Of a stretch of 56,446 nt of DNA, positions 6,963-15,094 are shown piece by piece; positions within the stretch are counted from its first letter, which is position 1, and each line of letters opens with the position of its first letter. A program made the position numbers and the translations under genes. This DNA is from Gemelliphila palaticanis (GTDB taxonomy: Bacteria; Bacillota; Bacilli; Staphylococcales; Gemellaceae). The notes below the pieces were generated by a model. The model saw only the letters and a list, made by a program, of their open reading frames with translations, was not told the DNA's origin and ran no database searches. The DNA is taken from the NCBI GenBank assembly GCA_013415235.1, contig JACBYF010000010.1, forward strand, positions 1-56,446, given 5' to 3'.

Positions 6963-9314
6963 CTAGCCAATAAGTTTAGAAGACATTACTTTATATAGTT
7001 TTGTATCTGTTGGGAATTTATCATAAAAAGGAACTACTATCTTGTCATAAAAAATTAGTCCACTACCACTTGGAGAATTTGTTATATACTTCATTTGAGC
7101 TGGTGTTATTTTTAATTGCTCTTGTAGCAAGTCTCTATCTCCACTATTTTGATTAAGTAATATTTTACAATCTGATGTATCTAGGATATTTTCAGCTACT
7201 AAACTTTGTAGAAAGTCTTTAACGTTTTGTGTCATACCAGTAGGTAGTCCTCCCCATTTTCTAAACCTTTTCCATATTTCTAGTGAAAATTCAGCTGTTT
7301 GAGGATTTCTAAGAAGCAAGTGAAATTCATCTATATAAAACCAAGTATACTTTTTATTTTTTCTATTACTAGCTACTTTAGACCATATCATATCTTGAAC
7401 TACAAGCATTCCTACGTTTATAAGTTGTTTCCCTAAATTTTTTATATTAAAATTTATCAATCTATTATTTACATCTATATTTGTTCTATAATTAAATAAG
7501 TTTAAACTACCATGGACATACATTTCTAATGCTATTGCCATATTTTTTGCATCTATATCATCATATTCTAACAAGAAATTATATAAATCTTCTAGGATAG
7601 GTATATTTTCTTTTATTGGATTTGCTTTCCAAGGCATATATATATGTCTAACACCTTTATCTATTATTGCTATTTCCTTTTTAGATAACCCTTTAGCACC
7701 ACCTAAAAGCTGTTCACAAAAAGATAAAATAAATTCAGCTTTAAATTGAACAGGGTCTCCATCTTCGTTATAGTTTAAGTCTATATCAAAAGGATTTATG
7801 TGTACTTTAGAATTTAATGACAGTTCTAAATTAACTCCTCCTAATTCATTAACTAATCCTAAGTATTCAGCCTCTGGATCGCAAATAAATATATCGTCAT
7901 TAGTTGTTAAAAACACCCCTGTAATTTCTTTTTTTGCGAGAAAACTTTTACCTGCACCAGGAGTTCCTAAATATAAAGCGTTAGGTGTTTTTAATAGTTT
8001 TCTATCAAACATTATTATATTATCACTTATACTATTAACACCATAATATATGCTATCTCCTTTTGTTATAAGTTCCTGTGAGTTAAATGGTACAAACATA
8101 CAAAGTCCTGTTGTGTGAAAAGACCTTACTTCTTTAACTTGAAGATTATTTATTGGTAAAACACTATTTAAAGCTTGTTCTTGCTCATGAAATAAGCTAT
8201 TTAAGTTACAACTATGTTTATTTAAAATACCATTAATTCTATCATATAAATCATTAGCTTTTTCTTTAGTTTCAGCTATAACACCTATTAACATAGTCAT
8301 ATCAAAAAGTTTATCATTTCTATTGTCCAAATCATCTAATAGTTGGTTAACATCATCTATTTGTTTCTTTAATTTATAAGGGACAATATCTATTCCTTGA
8401 GACTTTTTAATACTATCATATTTCATTCTATCAAGTTCAGTTAATTTTTGCCTAGCTTTCTTTTTTGCGTCTAAAATTTTGTATGGTTTGAGTGATATAT
8501 TTACTATTAAACTACTGTCTATATCTAATATTTCAGATAGCATTTTATCATTCATATCACTAGCTTCTATTTTTACTACACCGAATTTAAAAATATTGTT
8601 ATTTATTTTTATAGTAGACCTATCTCTTGTATCAATTTTTTTAGGTGCTACTTGGTACTTATAATCAATATTTTTGTCATAATAAAAATGTGTACCGTCA
8701 TTGTAATAAATATCTTTAATAACTTCTAAAATACCTTTTTTATCTAATTGTGTAGATTCTACACCTATTGCTTCTAAGTTGCTTACTATATCTTCACTCA
8801 TTCTATTAAGTCGTGCACTTAATTCATTATATGATTTTCCTGAAGTCGTAAAAGATATATATTTATTTTTTACTATGCCGTTATTACCTTGTGTTAATTT
8901 TTCTTTAATAATATTATAATATTCTGTTGTTACATCTTTTAGTTTATCATCATCATTTATATATTGTATTTGTTCAAGTAATTTATCTTCTGAAATTTTT
9001 GTGTTAATAAAAGAAAACTGAAAACTTGTGTCTGTATCAAAATAGTTTATAAGTTCAGCATATCTATCTAAAATATTATATTGTTCTTCTTCTGACGATA
9101 GTCTGTAATTTAAATCTTCAAACTTTATAGTTTTAGAGTAAAAGTTATCTTTTATTCTAACAGTTCCATCATTAAAAATTTGCTCAAAAGGTAAACTCTC
9201 TAAAGTATCTTTGGGAGCATTCTCTTTTATAAAGTAGTATAAGAAATTATCTACAAATCTATCTAAAAATGTATTTTTGTTTTTATTAAACTTTTTTTTG
9301 GTTTTCTTTTTCAA
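6963..9314 (-). CDS. VirB4/TraE-family conjugative transfer ATPase
   Basis: The 783-aa energising ATPase of the type IV secretion channel. It has a VirB4-type N-terminal domain, a Walker A motif LGTPGAGKS (about 448-456), a Walker B region WFYIDEFHLLL (about 655-665), and QNSGDRDLL and a C-terminal helical part typical of the family. The start is a TTG (9314-9312) six bases after an AAAGGAGG ribosome site, giving a very basic N-terminus. The gene begins inside the end of prgI (29-base overlap), the usual PrgI-VirB4 coupling. It acts on the inner face of the membrane with VirB6-, VirB3- and VirD4-like partners. Confidence 0.93.
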   Translation of the reverse strand: MKKKTKKKFNKNKNTFLDRFVDNFLYYFIKENAPKDTLESLPFEQIFNDGTVRIKDNFYSKTIKFEDLNYRLSSEEEQYNILDRYAELINYFDTDTSFQFSFINTKISEDKLLEQIQYINDDDKLKDVTTEYYNIIKEKLTQGNNGIVKNKYISFTTSGKSYNELSARLNRMSEDIVSNLEAIGVESTQLDKKGILEVIKDIYYNDGTHFYYDKNIDYKYQVAPKKIDTRDRSTIKINNNIFKFGVVKIEASDMNDKMLSEILDIDSSLIVNISLKPYKILDAKKKARQKLTELDRMKYDSIKKSQGIDIVPYKLKKQIDDVNQLLDDLDNRNDKLFDMTMLIGVIAETKEKANDLYDRINGILNKHSCNLNSLFHEQEQALNSVLPINNLQVKEVRSFHTTGLCMFVPFNSQELITKGDSIYYGVNSISDNIIMFDRKLLKTPNALYLGTPGAGKSFLAKKEITGVFLTTNDDIFICDPEAEYLGLVNELGGVNLELSLNSKVHINPFDIDLNYNEDGDPVQFKAEFILSFCEQLLGGAKGLSKKEIAIIDKGVRHIYMPWKANPIKENIPILEDLYNFLLEYDDIDAKNMAIALEMYVHGSLNLFNYRTNIDVNNRLINFNIKNLGKQLINVGMLVVQDMIWSKVASNRKNKKYTWFYIDEFHLLLRNPQTAEFSLEIWKRFRKWGGLPTGMTQNVKDFLQSLVAENILDTSDCKILLNQNSGDRDLLQEQLKITPAQMKYITNSPSGSGLIFYDKIVVPFYDKFPTDTKLYKVMSSKLIG

Positions 9315-9618
9315 TATGATCCTCCTTTCTTGTATATCTTATTTGTTTATAATAATACTTTTGTTTTATTATTTTTTTTATTTCATTACCGAATCCCCCT
9401 TTTTCTTTATCAAAAAATCCTGGTAATGCCATTAATATAAATAATATACAAAATATTATAAAAGCTAAAAAATCACCTACATCACTTCTTAAAACGTAGG
9501 CAATTATTGCTGATATAACTAATGAAGGAATTACAAAATATAACTGCCTAGCTGTAAGACCTAACATAGCTGTTGGCTTAATTTTTGATAAATCTACTGG
9601 TATATCTACTTTAGCCAT
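9286..9618 (-). CDS. prgI: PrgI-family (VirB3-like) conjugation membrane protein
   Basis: A 110-aa protein with the typical PrgI opening (VDIPVDLSKIKP, then LTARQLYF), two adjacent TM helices (about 28-48 and 50-68), and a short basic C-terminal tail carrying the FGNEIKKIIKQK segment. PrgI proteins are VirB3-like partners of the VirB4 ATPase at the base of Gram-positive type IV secretion channels. Its ATG overlaps the stop of the ~75-aa frame upstream (TAATG) and its end overlaps virB4. The ribosome site GAGGAGG precedes it. Confidence 0.9.
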   Translation of the reverse strand: MAKVDIPVDLSKIKPTAMLGLTARQLYFVIPSLVISAIIAYVLRSDVGDFLAFIIFCILFILMALPGFFDKEKGGFGNEIKKIIKQKYYYKQIRYTRKEDHIEKENQKKV

Positions 9619-9845
9619 TAATTTCCTCCTCTTTCAAATTTATAGTCATTAGGCAAATATTTTATAAAATTATTATAATTAAATCCATCATTTATATAAA
9701 AAGGTACAAAAAACACTGTTTTTATGCTCTCCTTATCTAAAGAAAAATCAGATATTAATTTATCTATAACGTAATTAATACCTGATTTATATAATTTATT
9801 TACTTCTTTACCATCAATTATAATATGTAAAGTCTTCTTTATAAT
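9618..9845 (-). CDS. Small uncharacterised conjugation ORF with an unclear start
   Basis: An open frame of about 75 codons fills the gap between the VirB6-like gene and prgI. Its readable product begins KKTLHIIIDGKEVNKLYKSG and ends YKFERGGN, with its stop overlapping the prgI ATG. It is soluble-looking and not low-complexity. The only good ATG (9849-9847, ATGA overlap with the upstream stop) is one base out of frame: it reads M-N-Y-K and stops after 11 codons. Removing one base from the AAAG at 9840-9837 would give MNYKKTLHIIIDG, which looks like a natural N-terminus. So the gene is either frameshifted, affected by a sequencing error, started at ATT/ATA, or uses +1 frameshifting. Function unknown. 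Confidence 0.5.
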   Translation of the reverse strand: MIKKTLHIIIDGKEVNKLYKSGINYVIDKLISDFSLDKESIKTVFFVPFYINDGFNYNNFIKYLPNDYKFERGGN

Positions 9846-10703
9846 TCATATCTTACCTACTATCTTACTTGATATTGATCCCATTTTTCCATACATAGTT
9901 AGCAATAAAAATGGTGGAGCTACTATTGTCAGTAGTATAGCCCATATACTATCTTTACTTGCTCCTGTTAAGCTAACAGAAGATATCATTGCTTTATATA
10001 TGGCGAAAGCTACTATAAACATTCCACCTTGTATAATTAAAGCTAATCCGTCTTTAGCATAATTTGTAGTCATACTTTTATGCTCCTCTGATACAAATGC
10101 TCCCATAGGAATAGCACTTGCAGATATAAATAGATAGCACTCGTAAGCCCATGATAATACAAAAATATAGCTGAAAATTCCAACTAAAAATGCTACAATT
10201 GATAGAATATAAAGTATTATTCCTACTCCAAAGGCAGGCCAGTTATCCATACCCTCTATTAGTGTATTTATTGCTGTCATATCAAACTCTGGCAAATTAC
10301 CATCTAATCCTGATACTTCCATTATCTTTTTAGATAGCCACGCACCAATTTCAAAAAGACCATTAACTAATTTAAACGAATTAAAAATTAATACTAATGT
10401 CGCTGCAAACTTTATAAAGTATTTTAAAATATCTAGTATATAGTTTTCATTACCTGAATTTCTGCTTACTAATATGCTATATACTTCATTTAATGCTCCA
10501 ACACATAATATAGCTCCTGCTATTGGCATAAAGGCATTTTTATGAATTGTCTCCATTATTGCATATATTGTAGGACTAAATTCTTCAAGACCTTTTCCTA
10601 AAAGTTCTTGAGAGTTAACAATTCCTACTCCTCCTGAGTTTACAAAAGTTTCAGCAGCTCCTTTAGCAAAATTTTTTCCTATATCCCAAAAACCTGTACT
10701 CAT
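9846..10703 (-). CDS. VirB6/TrbL-like polytopic conjugation membrane protein
   Basis: A 285-aa protein with about six hydrophobic helices (around residues 55-75, 95-115, 155-185, 190-210, 230-250 and 255-272) and a Gly-rich N-terminal segment. Composition, size and position between the small VirB2-like protein and PrgI match the VirB6/TrbL-like channel proteins of Gram-positive conjugative elements. It would form the inner-membrane core through which DNA passes. Family membership is inferred from topology and synteny rather than from a strong motif. It follows the preceding gene by 3 bases. Confidence 0.75.
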   Translation of the reverse strand: MSTGFWDIGKNFAKGAAETFVNSGGVGIVNSQELLGKGLEEFSPTIYAIMETIHKNAFMPIAGAILCVGALNEVYSILVSRNSGNENYILDILKYFIKFAATLVLIFNSFKLVNGLFEIGAWLSKKIMEVSGLDGNLPEFDMTAINTLIEGMDNWPAFGVGIILYILSIVAFLVGIFSYIFVLSWAYECYLFISASAIPMGAFVSEEHKSMTTNYAKDGLALIIQGGMFIVAFAIYKAMISSVSLTGASKDSIWAILLTIVAPPFLLLTMYGKMGSISSKIVGKI

Positions 10704-10706
10704 AAT

Positions 10707-10919
10707 CTATTGAAACCAACTAGGAACTTGGGCAAATAATGTTCCTCCTAAAGCTACAATAAAACCCCCACCAATCATTAAAAATCCTGTCGAACGCTGT
10801 TGAGCATTTTCTTGATATATAGAAAGACCTACCATTATAAGACCTATTACTCCTATAATACCTCCTAAACCATACATACCTTTTTCTAAAACGTTAGACA
10901 CTGCTGTTATTCCTGGCAT
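10707..10919 (-). CDS. Small two-TM VirB2/Maff2-like conjugation protein
   Basis: A 70-aa protein with two hydrophobic Gly-rich helices (about 17-33 and 43-62) joined by the polar turn QENAQQRSTG. It resembles the Maff2-type small membrane proteins between TraG/VirD4 and the VirB6-like gene in Tn1549-type elements, and VirB2/TrbC-like pilin-sized subunits generally. A hairpin just before its ribosome site (10932-10947) may raise its expression relative to the coupling protein. The exact role, channel subunit or surface structure, is not known. Confidence 0.7.
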   Translation of the reverse strand: MPGITAVSNVLEKGMYGLGGIIGVIGLIMVGLSIYQENAQQRSTGFLMIGGGFIVALGGTLFAQVPSWFQ

Positions 10920-10931
10920 TTCATTTACCTA

Positions 10932-10947
10932 ACACTAAATATAGTGT
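10932..10947 (-). repeat. Intercistronic hairpin before the VirB2-like gene
   Basis: A perfect 6-bp inverted repeat, ACACTA-AATA-TAGTGT, lies a few bases upstream of the AGGTAA ribosome site of the two-TM protein and after the coupling-protein gene's leader region. On the minus strand no T-run follows, so it is more likely an mRNA processing or stability element, or an operator, than a terminator. Confidence 0.35.
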
Positions 10948-10971
10948 CCCTTTCTTTTATTTTTTATATTT

Positions 10972-12843
10972 TTATTTATAAAATTCTTCATCACTAACCT
11001 CTTCTATCGTTCCACTATTAATCGAACGTTGTTTTTTTATATATTCAGCATAGTTAAAATATTTTTTGCTTTTAATATTTTTATCATCCCACAAGTACTT
11101 GTAATCTGGATGATTTTCAATATTAAATTTTTTACTTTTGAACGGTTTGCAGCCTCTAATCCTTATAATACACTCATCACCTGGCATTCTTTCTACTTCA
11201 TCAGGTGTCATAAGTTCTCTACCTAATTTTTGTTCTTGTCTACTAGTAGATTTTGAATTACCATAACTTTTACTAATATTTGTTAAATCTATAGTTTCTT
11301 TTCCTAGCATTTTAGATATTGTTTCTGCTGTTTCTTTTTCTTTTCCACCTAAAAAAATCTCTTTATCACAATTTCCTATAATCGTTGAACTGTGTTCCTT
11401 ATAAACAGCTTTTAGTTGTGCTTCATTTTGTAAAACTACAAAAACACCTATTAGTCTTGACCTTAACGTAGCAATTAATGTTTGAAAATCAGGTATTTTA
11501 CCTATATTGGCAAACTCATCTAAATAAGCTAGTAATCTAATTGGTAACTCTCCACCAAACTCATTATCTGCCCTTTTACATAGTAAATTAAATATTTGAG
11601 TATACATTATTGAAGCTATAAAGTTAAACGTTGGTGTTGTATCACTAGTTATAACAAACAATGCACTTTTTTCTTCTGCCAATTTATCAAGGTCTAGCTC
11701 ATCTTTGCTCATAAGCTCCCTTAAAGCCGATATATCAAATGGAGATAATCTTACACCACAAGATATAAGTATTGATTTTAAAGTTTTTCCAGCACCTTGT
11801 TTGAATTTTTTATATTGCCTAACGCAAAAATGATTTGGACTAGCTTCAATACCTAACTCCTCATTTCCATATTCAACATATTTAAAAAGTCTATCTGTAT
11901 TACTTTCATATTCTTCTTGACCATCTAACACTTTGAAGTTATCAATCATATCAATAAGTGATCCTATATGTTGCTCTTCCTCAACTAAAAAACTTTTAAT
12001 AAAACTTATACAAGCATAATATAAGTTTTTTTCAGCATCTTCAAAAAAACTATCTCCACCTTTTTTATCTGGATTACTAGTATTAGCTACTAAAGCATTA
12101 ACGAATATTAATATATCTTCTTCAGATTTAATATACGCAAATGGATTGTAATAGTTACTTTTACTAAAATCAACTGTATTAAGAACTTTTATTTTATATG
12201 GTTCTTTTACAGCGATTAATTTACCGTTTTTATCTTTTTTTGCTTTAACTTTACCATTTTTTAAATATGTTTTTGATGGTTGTAGTAGTAAATACCCTAG
12301 TTCATTTAAAATAGTTCCTTTTGGATCTGTAACTAAATAATTTGCATTTCTTTGCATTAAATTAGGCTTTATTACAAACCTAGTTTTACCACTACCTGAA
12401 CCTCCTATAGTTAACACATGATTATTTCTTTTGTACTTTTGTTCCACATCGTCAAAAATAGTGGTTCTTTCAGTATCTGATAAAATCATGTTTTTTCTAA
12501 AATCACTTTCTGATAAAAAGTGTTTTATATCGTTTTTTGTAGCCCAGCTTGCAGAACCGTGTTCTATATTTTTCTTATAATTTTTAGAGTTTCCTAATAC
12601 GCTATTTAATAATAGCATAAATAATACAGGTATTAATAAAGATAAAATGTTAGCCTTAATACTAGCTGTCGGCATTAATTCAAAAAAAATATATTCGATA
12701 TTATTAGATGCTAAAAATATACCTTTAAATATATTTTCTGGACTATAATATTCAGCTAAAGCAAAAAATCTATTTTGAATATACCACAAAAAAATAAAAA
12801 CAATAGTGAACGTAATATATAATTCCTTATTTTTAAAATTCAC
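10972..12843 (-). CDS. VirD4/TraG-type type IV coupling protein
   Basis: A 623-aa hexameric-type ATPase that brings the relaxase-DNA complex to the channel. Two N-terminal TM helices (about 8-28 and 60-82) are followed by the nucleotide-binding domain with Walker A TIGGSGSGKTRF (about 145-156), NYLVTDPKGT, the Walker B-type LLAYLDEFANIGKIPDFQ, and the conserved tail RELMTPDEVERMPGDECIIRIRG. The start is a GTG overlapping the pcfB stop (TAGTG), with GGAG 11 bases upstream. In pCF10 the counterpart is PcfC, which works with PcfB, encoded just upstream here as well. Confidence 0.93.
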   Translation of the reverse strand: MNFKNKELYITFTIVFIFLWYIQNRFFALAEYYSPENIFKGIFLASNNIEYIFFELMPTASIKANILSLLIPVLFMLLLNSVLGNSKNYKKNIEHGSASWATKNDIKHFLSESDFRKNMILSDTERTTIFDDVEQKYKRNNHVLTIGGSGSGKTRFVIKPNLMQRNANYLVTDPKGTILNELGYLLLQPSKTYLKNGKVKAKKDKNGKLIAVKEPYKIKVLNTVDFSKSNYYNPFAYIKSEEDILIFVNALVANTSNPDKKGGDSFFEDAEKNLYYACISFIKSFLVEEEQHIGSLIDMIDNFKVLDGQEEYESNTDRLFKYVEYGNEELGIEASPNHFCVRQYKKFKQGAGKTLKSILISCGVRLSPFDISALRELMSKDELDLDKLAEEKSALFVITSDTTPTFNFIASIMYTQIFNLLCKRADNEFGGELPIRLLAYLDEFANIGKIPDFQTLIATLRSRLIGVFVVLQNEAQLKAVYKEHSSTIIGNCDKEIFLGGKEKETAETISKMLGKETIDLTNISKSYGNSKSTSRQEQKLGRELMTPDEVERMPGDECIIRIRGCKPFKSKKFNIENHPDYKYLWDDKNIKSKKYFNYAEYIKKQRSINSGTIEEVSDEEFYK

Positions 12844-13439
12844 TATCTGTTTAACTCCATGTCTTTTCTTATTGTTGATACTTTAATTTTTTCTTTTAAT
12901 AAGCTCTCTTTATATTTACTATCTTTGTGATTATAAAGATTTATAAGACTATGTCTTTTATTTTGTATAGTTTTACCTTTTTTAATTTTATTAAGTAAAT
13001 TTTCTCTAACTTCTTCGAAAATATGACTATCTTTAGTAGCCATTTTAAATTTAATTTCTCCAGTATAAGAATTTTTAACTAAAGTAAAGTTTATTTTGTA
13101 TTTAGATAAAGACTTTTTAACATCTTCAATATTAATTTTATCTAAATCTTTATCTGTAAGCCCTGCTATGTCATGAGCATGGTATTCTCTTATTGATTTA
13201 TTACCTATCTTTTTTAAAAATGTTTTATTATCTAACTCTGAAGAATGTTTACCTGTAATCTCATGTCTTACTAATTTATAAGACTTTTTACTAAGAATAC
13301 CTACTCCTTTTCCTGTTACAGAAAAACCTTTTTTTAAAAAATAATTAACAAAATGTTTGGCATCTCTAAAAATTAGGTTATCTAAAAATCTTTTAGGTTC
13401 TATTAAGGCTTCTTTTCCCACACTCTCATTTATTGCCAT
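12843..13439 (-). CDS. pcfB: PcfB-like accessory protein of the coupling protein (DUF3801)
   Basis: A 198-aa soluble basic protein. The central segment (about 85-155: INIEDVKKSLSKYKINFTLVKN, followed by a TGEIKFKM strand and a helix EVRENLLNKIKKG) has the form of the DUF3801/PcfB family, which takes a single-molecule position next to VirD4-type proteins. In pCF10, PcfB is needed for the coupling protein PcfC to reach the pole and bind substrate. Its stop overlaps the coupling-protein start, so translation is probably coupled. No catalytic motif is visible. Confidence 0.8.
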   Translation of the reverse strand: MAINESVGKEALIEPKRFLDNLIFRDAKHFVNYFLKKGFSVTGKGVGILSKKSYKLVRHEITGKHSSELDNKTFLKKIGNKSIREYHAHDIAGLTDKDLDKINIEDVKKSLSKYKINFTLVKNSYTGEIKFKMATKDSHIFEEVRENLLNKIKKGKTIQNKRHSLINLYNHKDSKYKESLLKEKIKVSTIRKDMELNR

Positions 13440-13456
13440 AGAATCTTCCCCTTTAT

Positions 13457-14434
13457 TTAAATAAAGTCATAAGAAAGAACATTGTCATCATTTTTATCTG
13501 AATTTATAAAATCTGAATAAACTTTGTTTGAATAATAAGCGTCTATTGTCCCTACAGAATTGTATAAAGATACTATTAAATATTTTCTAATGTTTAATAT
13601 TTTTCCTGTATTTTTTATACACTCTATAACATACTGAATGTGTTCTAATCTAATATCATTTAAAAATCTTTTTTGTATTATCCCTATAGATATATTATCT
13701 CCATTAACATTTGTAGTGCCGTTTGGGTTTAATCTCATTACATCACACATTAATTTATAAATAGGATATACTTCATTATATTTTTCTTCTCCTAAATATT
13801 CGACATCTAATTCAATATTATTTTTTATTTTTATATCATAATCTATCATATCTATCCTTTTATCATTATCACTTAAAAAATATTCATTTTTTGAAATTAT
13901 ATTATTTATATTATTATGATTGATAGATTGATTATATAATTTATTATTAATAATATTATTATTTATATTAGTATTATTAGTCTCCGATTTTCCGAAGTCT
14001 TGATTTCGGTTTTTCGGAACTCCAGACTTCGGTTTTTCCGAAGTCTTTATCTCGCAAGGCTTTTCGGCACTTTTTTTGATTGAATGACAATTTTTAACGT
14101 ATATTATAGTAGGTTTTCCTAATCCCTGTCTTTTTCTAAAAATAAGATCATACGCTTCTAGTTCTTTCATTAACTTTGATACTTTATCATTTCCTATATT
14201 AAATACTTCTTTTATTTCTTCTAATGTGAAATATATATACACTCTTCCTTTATCATCAACCCAATTATTTTTTTTAGATAATCTAAATCTATCTTGCATA
14301 AAACTATATAGCACTTTTGAATCAGTGCTTAGTTTTTTAAAAATTGGACTACTAAAAAGTATTTTAGGCATCTGTATAAAAGATATTTTTTCGACTTCTG
14401 ATATTGTATAATAATCAAATTCTAATTCTTCCAT
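13457..14434 (-). CDS. repA: RepA_N-family replication initiator protein
   Basis: A 325-aa initiator. The N-terminal winged-helix RepA_N domain (about 10-118) shows the family signature IQMPKILFSSPIFKKLSTDSKVLYSFM in pieces, then WVDDKGRVYIYFTLEEI, KVSKLMKELEAYDLI and RKRQGLGKPTIIYV. A low-complexity Lys/Pro then Asn/Ile linker (about 125-180) follows, and a C-terminal DUF6017-like helical domain ends in SDFINSDK. In this family the origin often lies inside the gene, and the linker DNA here carries repeats of that kind. I chose ATG 14434 because AGGTG lies six bases upstream; a GTG at 14443 overlaps that site. It suggests that the element can replicate autonomously, at least transiently after transfer. 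Confidence 0.9.
   Translation of the reverse strand: MEELEFDYYTISEVEKISFIQMPKILFSSPIFKKLSTDSKVLYSFMQDRFRLSKKNNWVDDKGRVYIYFTLEEIKEVFNIGNDKVSKLMKELEAYDLIFRKRQGLGKPTIIYVKNCHSIKKSAEKPCEIKTSEKPKSGVPKNRNQDFGKSETNNTNINNNIINNKLYNQSINHNNINNIISKNEYFLSDNDKRIDMIDYDIKIKNNIELDVEYLGEEKYNEVYPIYKLMCDVMRLNPNGTTNVNGDNISIGIIQKRFLNDIRLEHIQYVIECIKNTGKILNIRKYLIVSLYNSVGTIDAYYSNKVYSDFINSDKNDDNVLSYDFI
13870..14070. other. Candidate replication origin inside repA: iterons plus AT-rich tract
   Basis: Within the repA linker-coding region lies a GC-richer repeat cluster: CCGAAGTCT at 13992-14000 and 14038-14046, and the inverted AGACTTCGG at 14024-14032. The last two form a perfect 9-bp palindrome around TTTTT. Shorter TTTCGG copies lie near 14004, 14012 and 14062. 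Next to it (about 13870-13980) is a tract of almost pure A and T encoding Asn/Ile repeats, which could serve as the unwinding element. RepA_N replicons are known to carry their origin within rep, so this is a good candidate oriV. Confidence 0.6.
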
Positions 14435-14447
14435 TAATAGCACCTAA

Positions 14448-14471
14448 AATGTAAAAAATACACTTTACATT
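14448..14471. promoter_or_regulatory. Inverted repeat just upstream of repA
   Basis: AATGTAAA-8-TTTACATT spans the stop codon of the upstream winged-helix gene and ends about 14 bases before the repA start. It could be an operator bound by either Rep-like protein or an RNA hairpin that limits repA translation. Only the symmetry is observed. Confidence 0.4.
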
Positions 14472-14845
14472 CCAAACCTTTCGTATGAAGTTTTAAGCCA
14501 ATCATAGTTAAATTGTCTTTTGTTATTATTTGTATAGAGAGTATTTTCATACTTAATAAGTTTTACAACTTTTTTCTTTTTATTAATATCAGATAGTTTT
14601 ATAAAATTAGTATTTTTATTTTTCTTAAATTTTTTTATTAAAGAAACTTCTTCTAATTCTTTTATAATTTTTACTGCTGTCTTATTACTAACTGAAAGTA
14701 AATCTCTAACTTTCATATTAGTTAGCTCTAGTACTTCTGTACTTAATGCTTTTGATTCATATACTAATGATAAGTATAAAAACTTTGCATTTACTGATAA
14801 TTCTTTATATTTATTATTACTTAATTTTTCCATAACTTTTAACAT
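14465..14845 (-). CDS. Stand-alone RepA_N-like winged-helix protein
   Basis: A 126-aa protein that resembles only the N-terminal domain of the neighbouring RepA: NKYKELSVNAKFLYLSLVYESKALS aligns by eye with SPIFKKLSTDSKVLYSFMQDRFRLS (quoted in part), and KTAVKIIKELEEVSLIKKFK with KVSKLMKELEAYDLIFRKRQ. It lacks the GRVYIYF strand, the linker and the C-terminal domain. It may be a truncated duplicate of repA that now works as a DNA-binding regulator of replication or copy number. AGGA lies upstream of the ATG at 14845. It is the first gene of the conjugation operon, 30 bases before repA. Confidence 0.65.
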   Translation of the reverse strand: MLKVMEKLSNNKYKELSVNAKFLYLSLVYESKALSTEVLELTNMKVRDLLSVSNKTAVKIIKELEEVSLIKKFKKNKNTNFIKLSDINKKKKVVKLIKYENTLYTNNNKRQFNYDWLKTSYERFGM

Positions 14846-14958
14846 TTTCTTTTTCCTATTTATTTTTCCTAATTATTATAATTTTAAAATTGTTTAGAAA
14901 CTTCTATTCTACATTTGTCAGTAAAATCTTTTAAATATATCATCTATAATATTTACTG

Positions 14959-14993
14959 CAAGTTGTCTTCTCGCAACGTGCTTCGCACAAGTA
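14959..14993. repeat. GC-richer double-hairpin patch, possible oriT or element end
   Basis: In otherwise very AT-rich DNA the patch reads, on the plus strand, CAAGTTG, then a TCTTCT loop with CGCAAC, then GTGC-TTC-GCAC and AAG. Adjacent short inverted repeats with a TTGC box facing rep are typical of transfer origins of Gram-positive elements. No relaxase gene is in the window to support this, so the assignment is speculative. Confidence 0.25.
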
Positions 14994-15065
14994 TCATTAT
15001 TCATATTTATAATGTCATCGCAATCAGTTAAAATCGCTCCATATAATTAAATTTTATTAAAAAAT

Positions 15066-15094
15066 AAAACCCTTGCTAGTAAGCAAGAGTTTAT
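15066..15094. terminator. Bidirectional terminator-like hairpin
   Basis: AAAC-C-CTTGCT, loop AGTA, AGCAAG-A-GTTT, with A/T-rich flanks on both sides. The stem has a single C/A mismatch. No gene ends at it now, so it may mark the former end of a transcript at the element-chromosome junction. Confidence 0.45.

Noticed and set aside
13920..13980. AT-rich repeats resembling a short tandem array
   Set aside because: They encode the Asn/Ile linker of RepA and lack regular spacers. They are not a CRISPR and are covered by the origin candidate.
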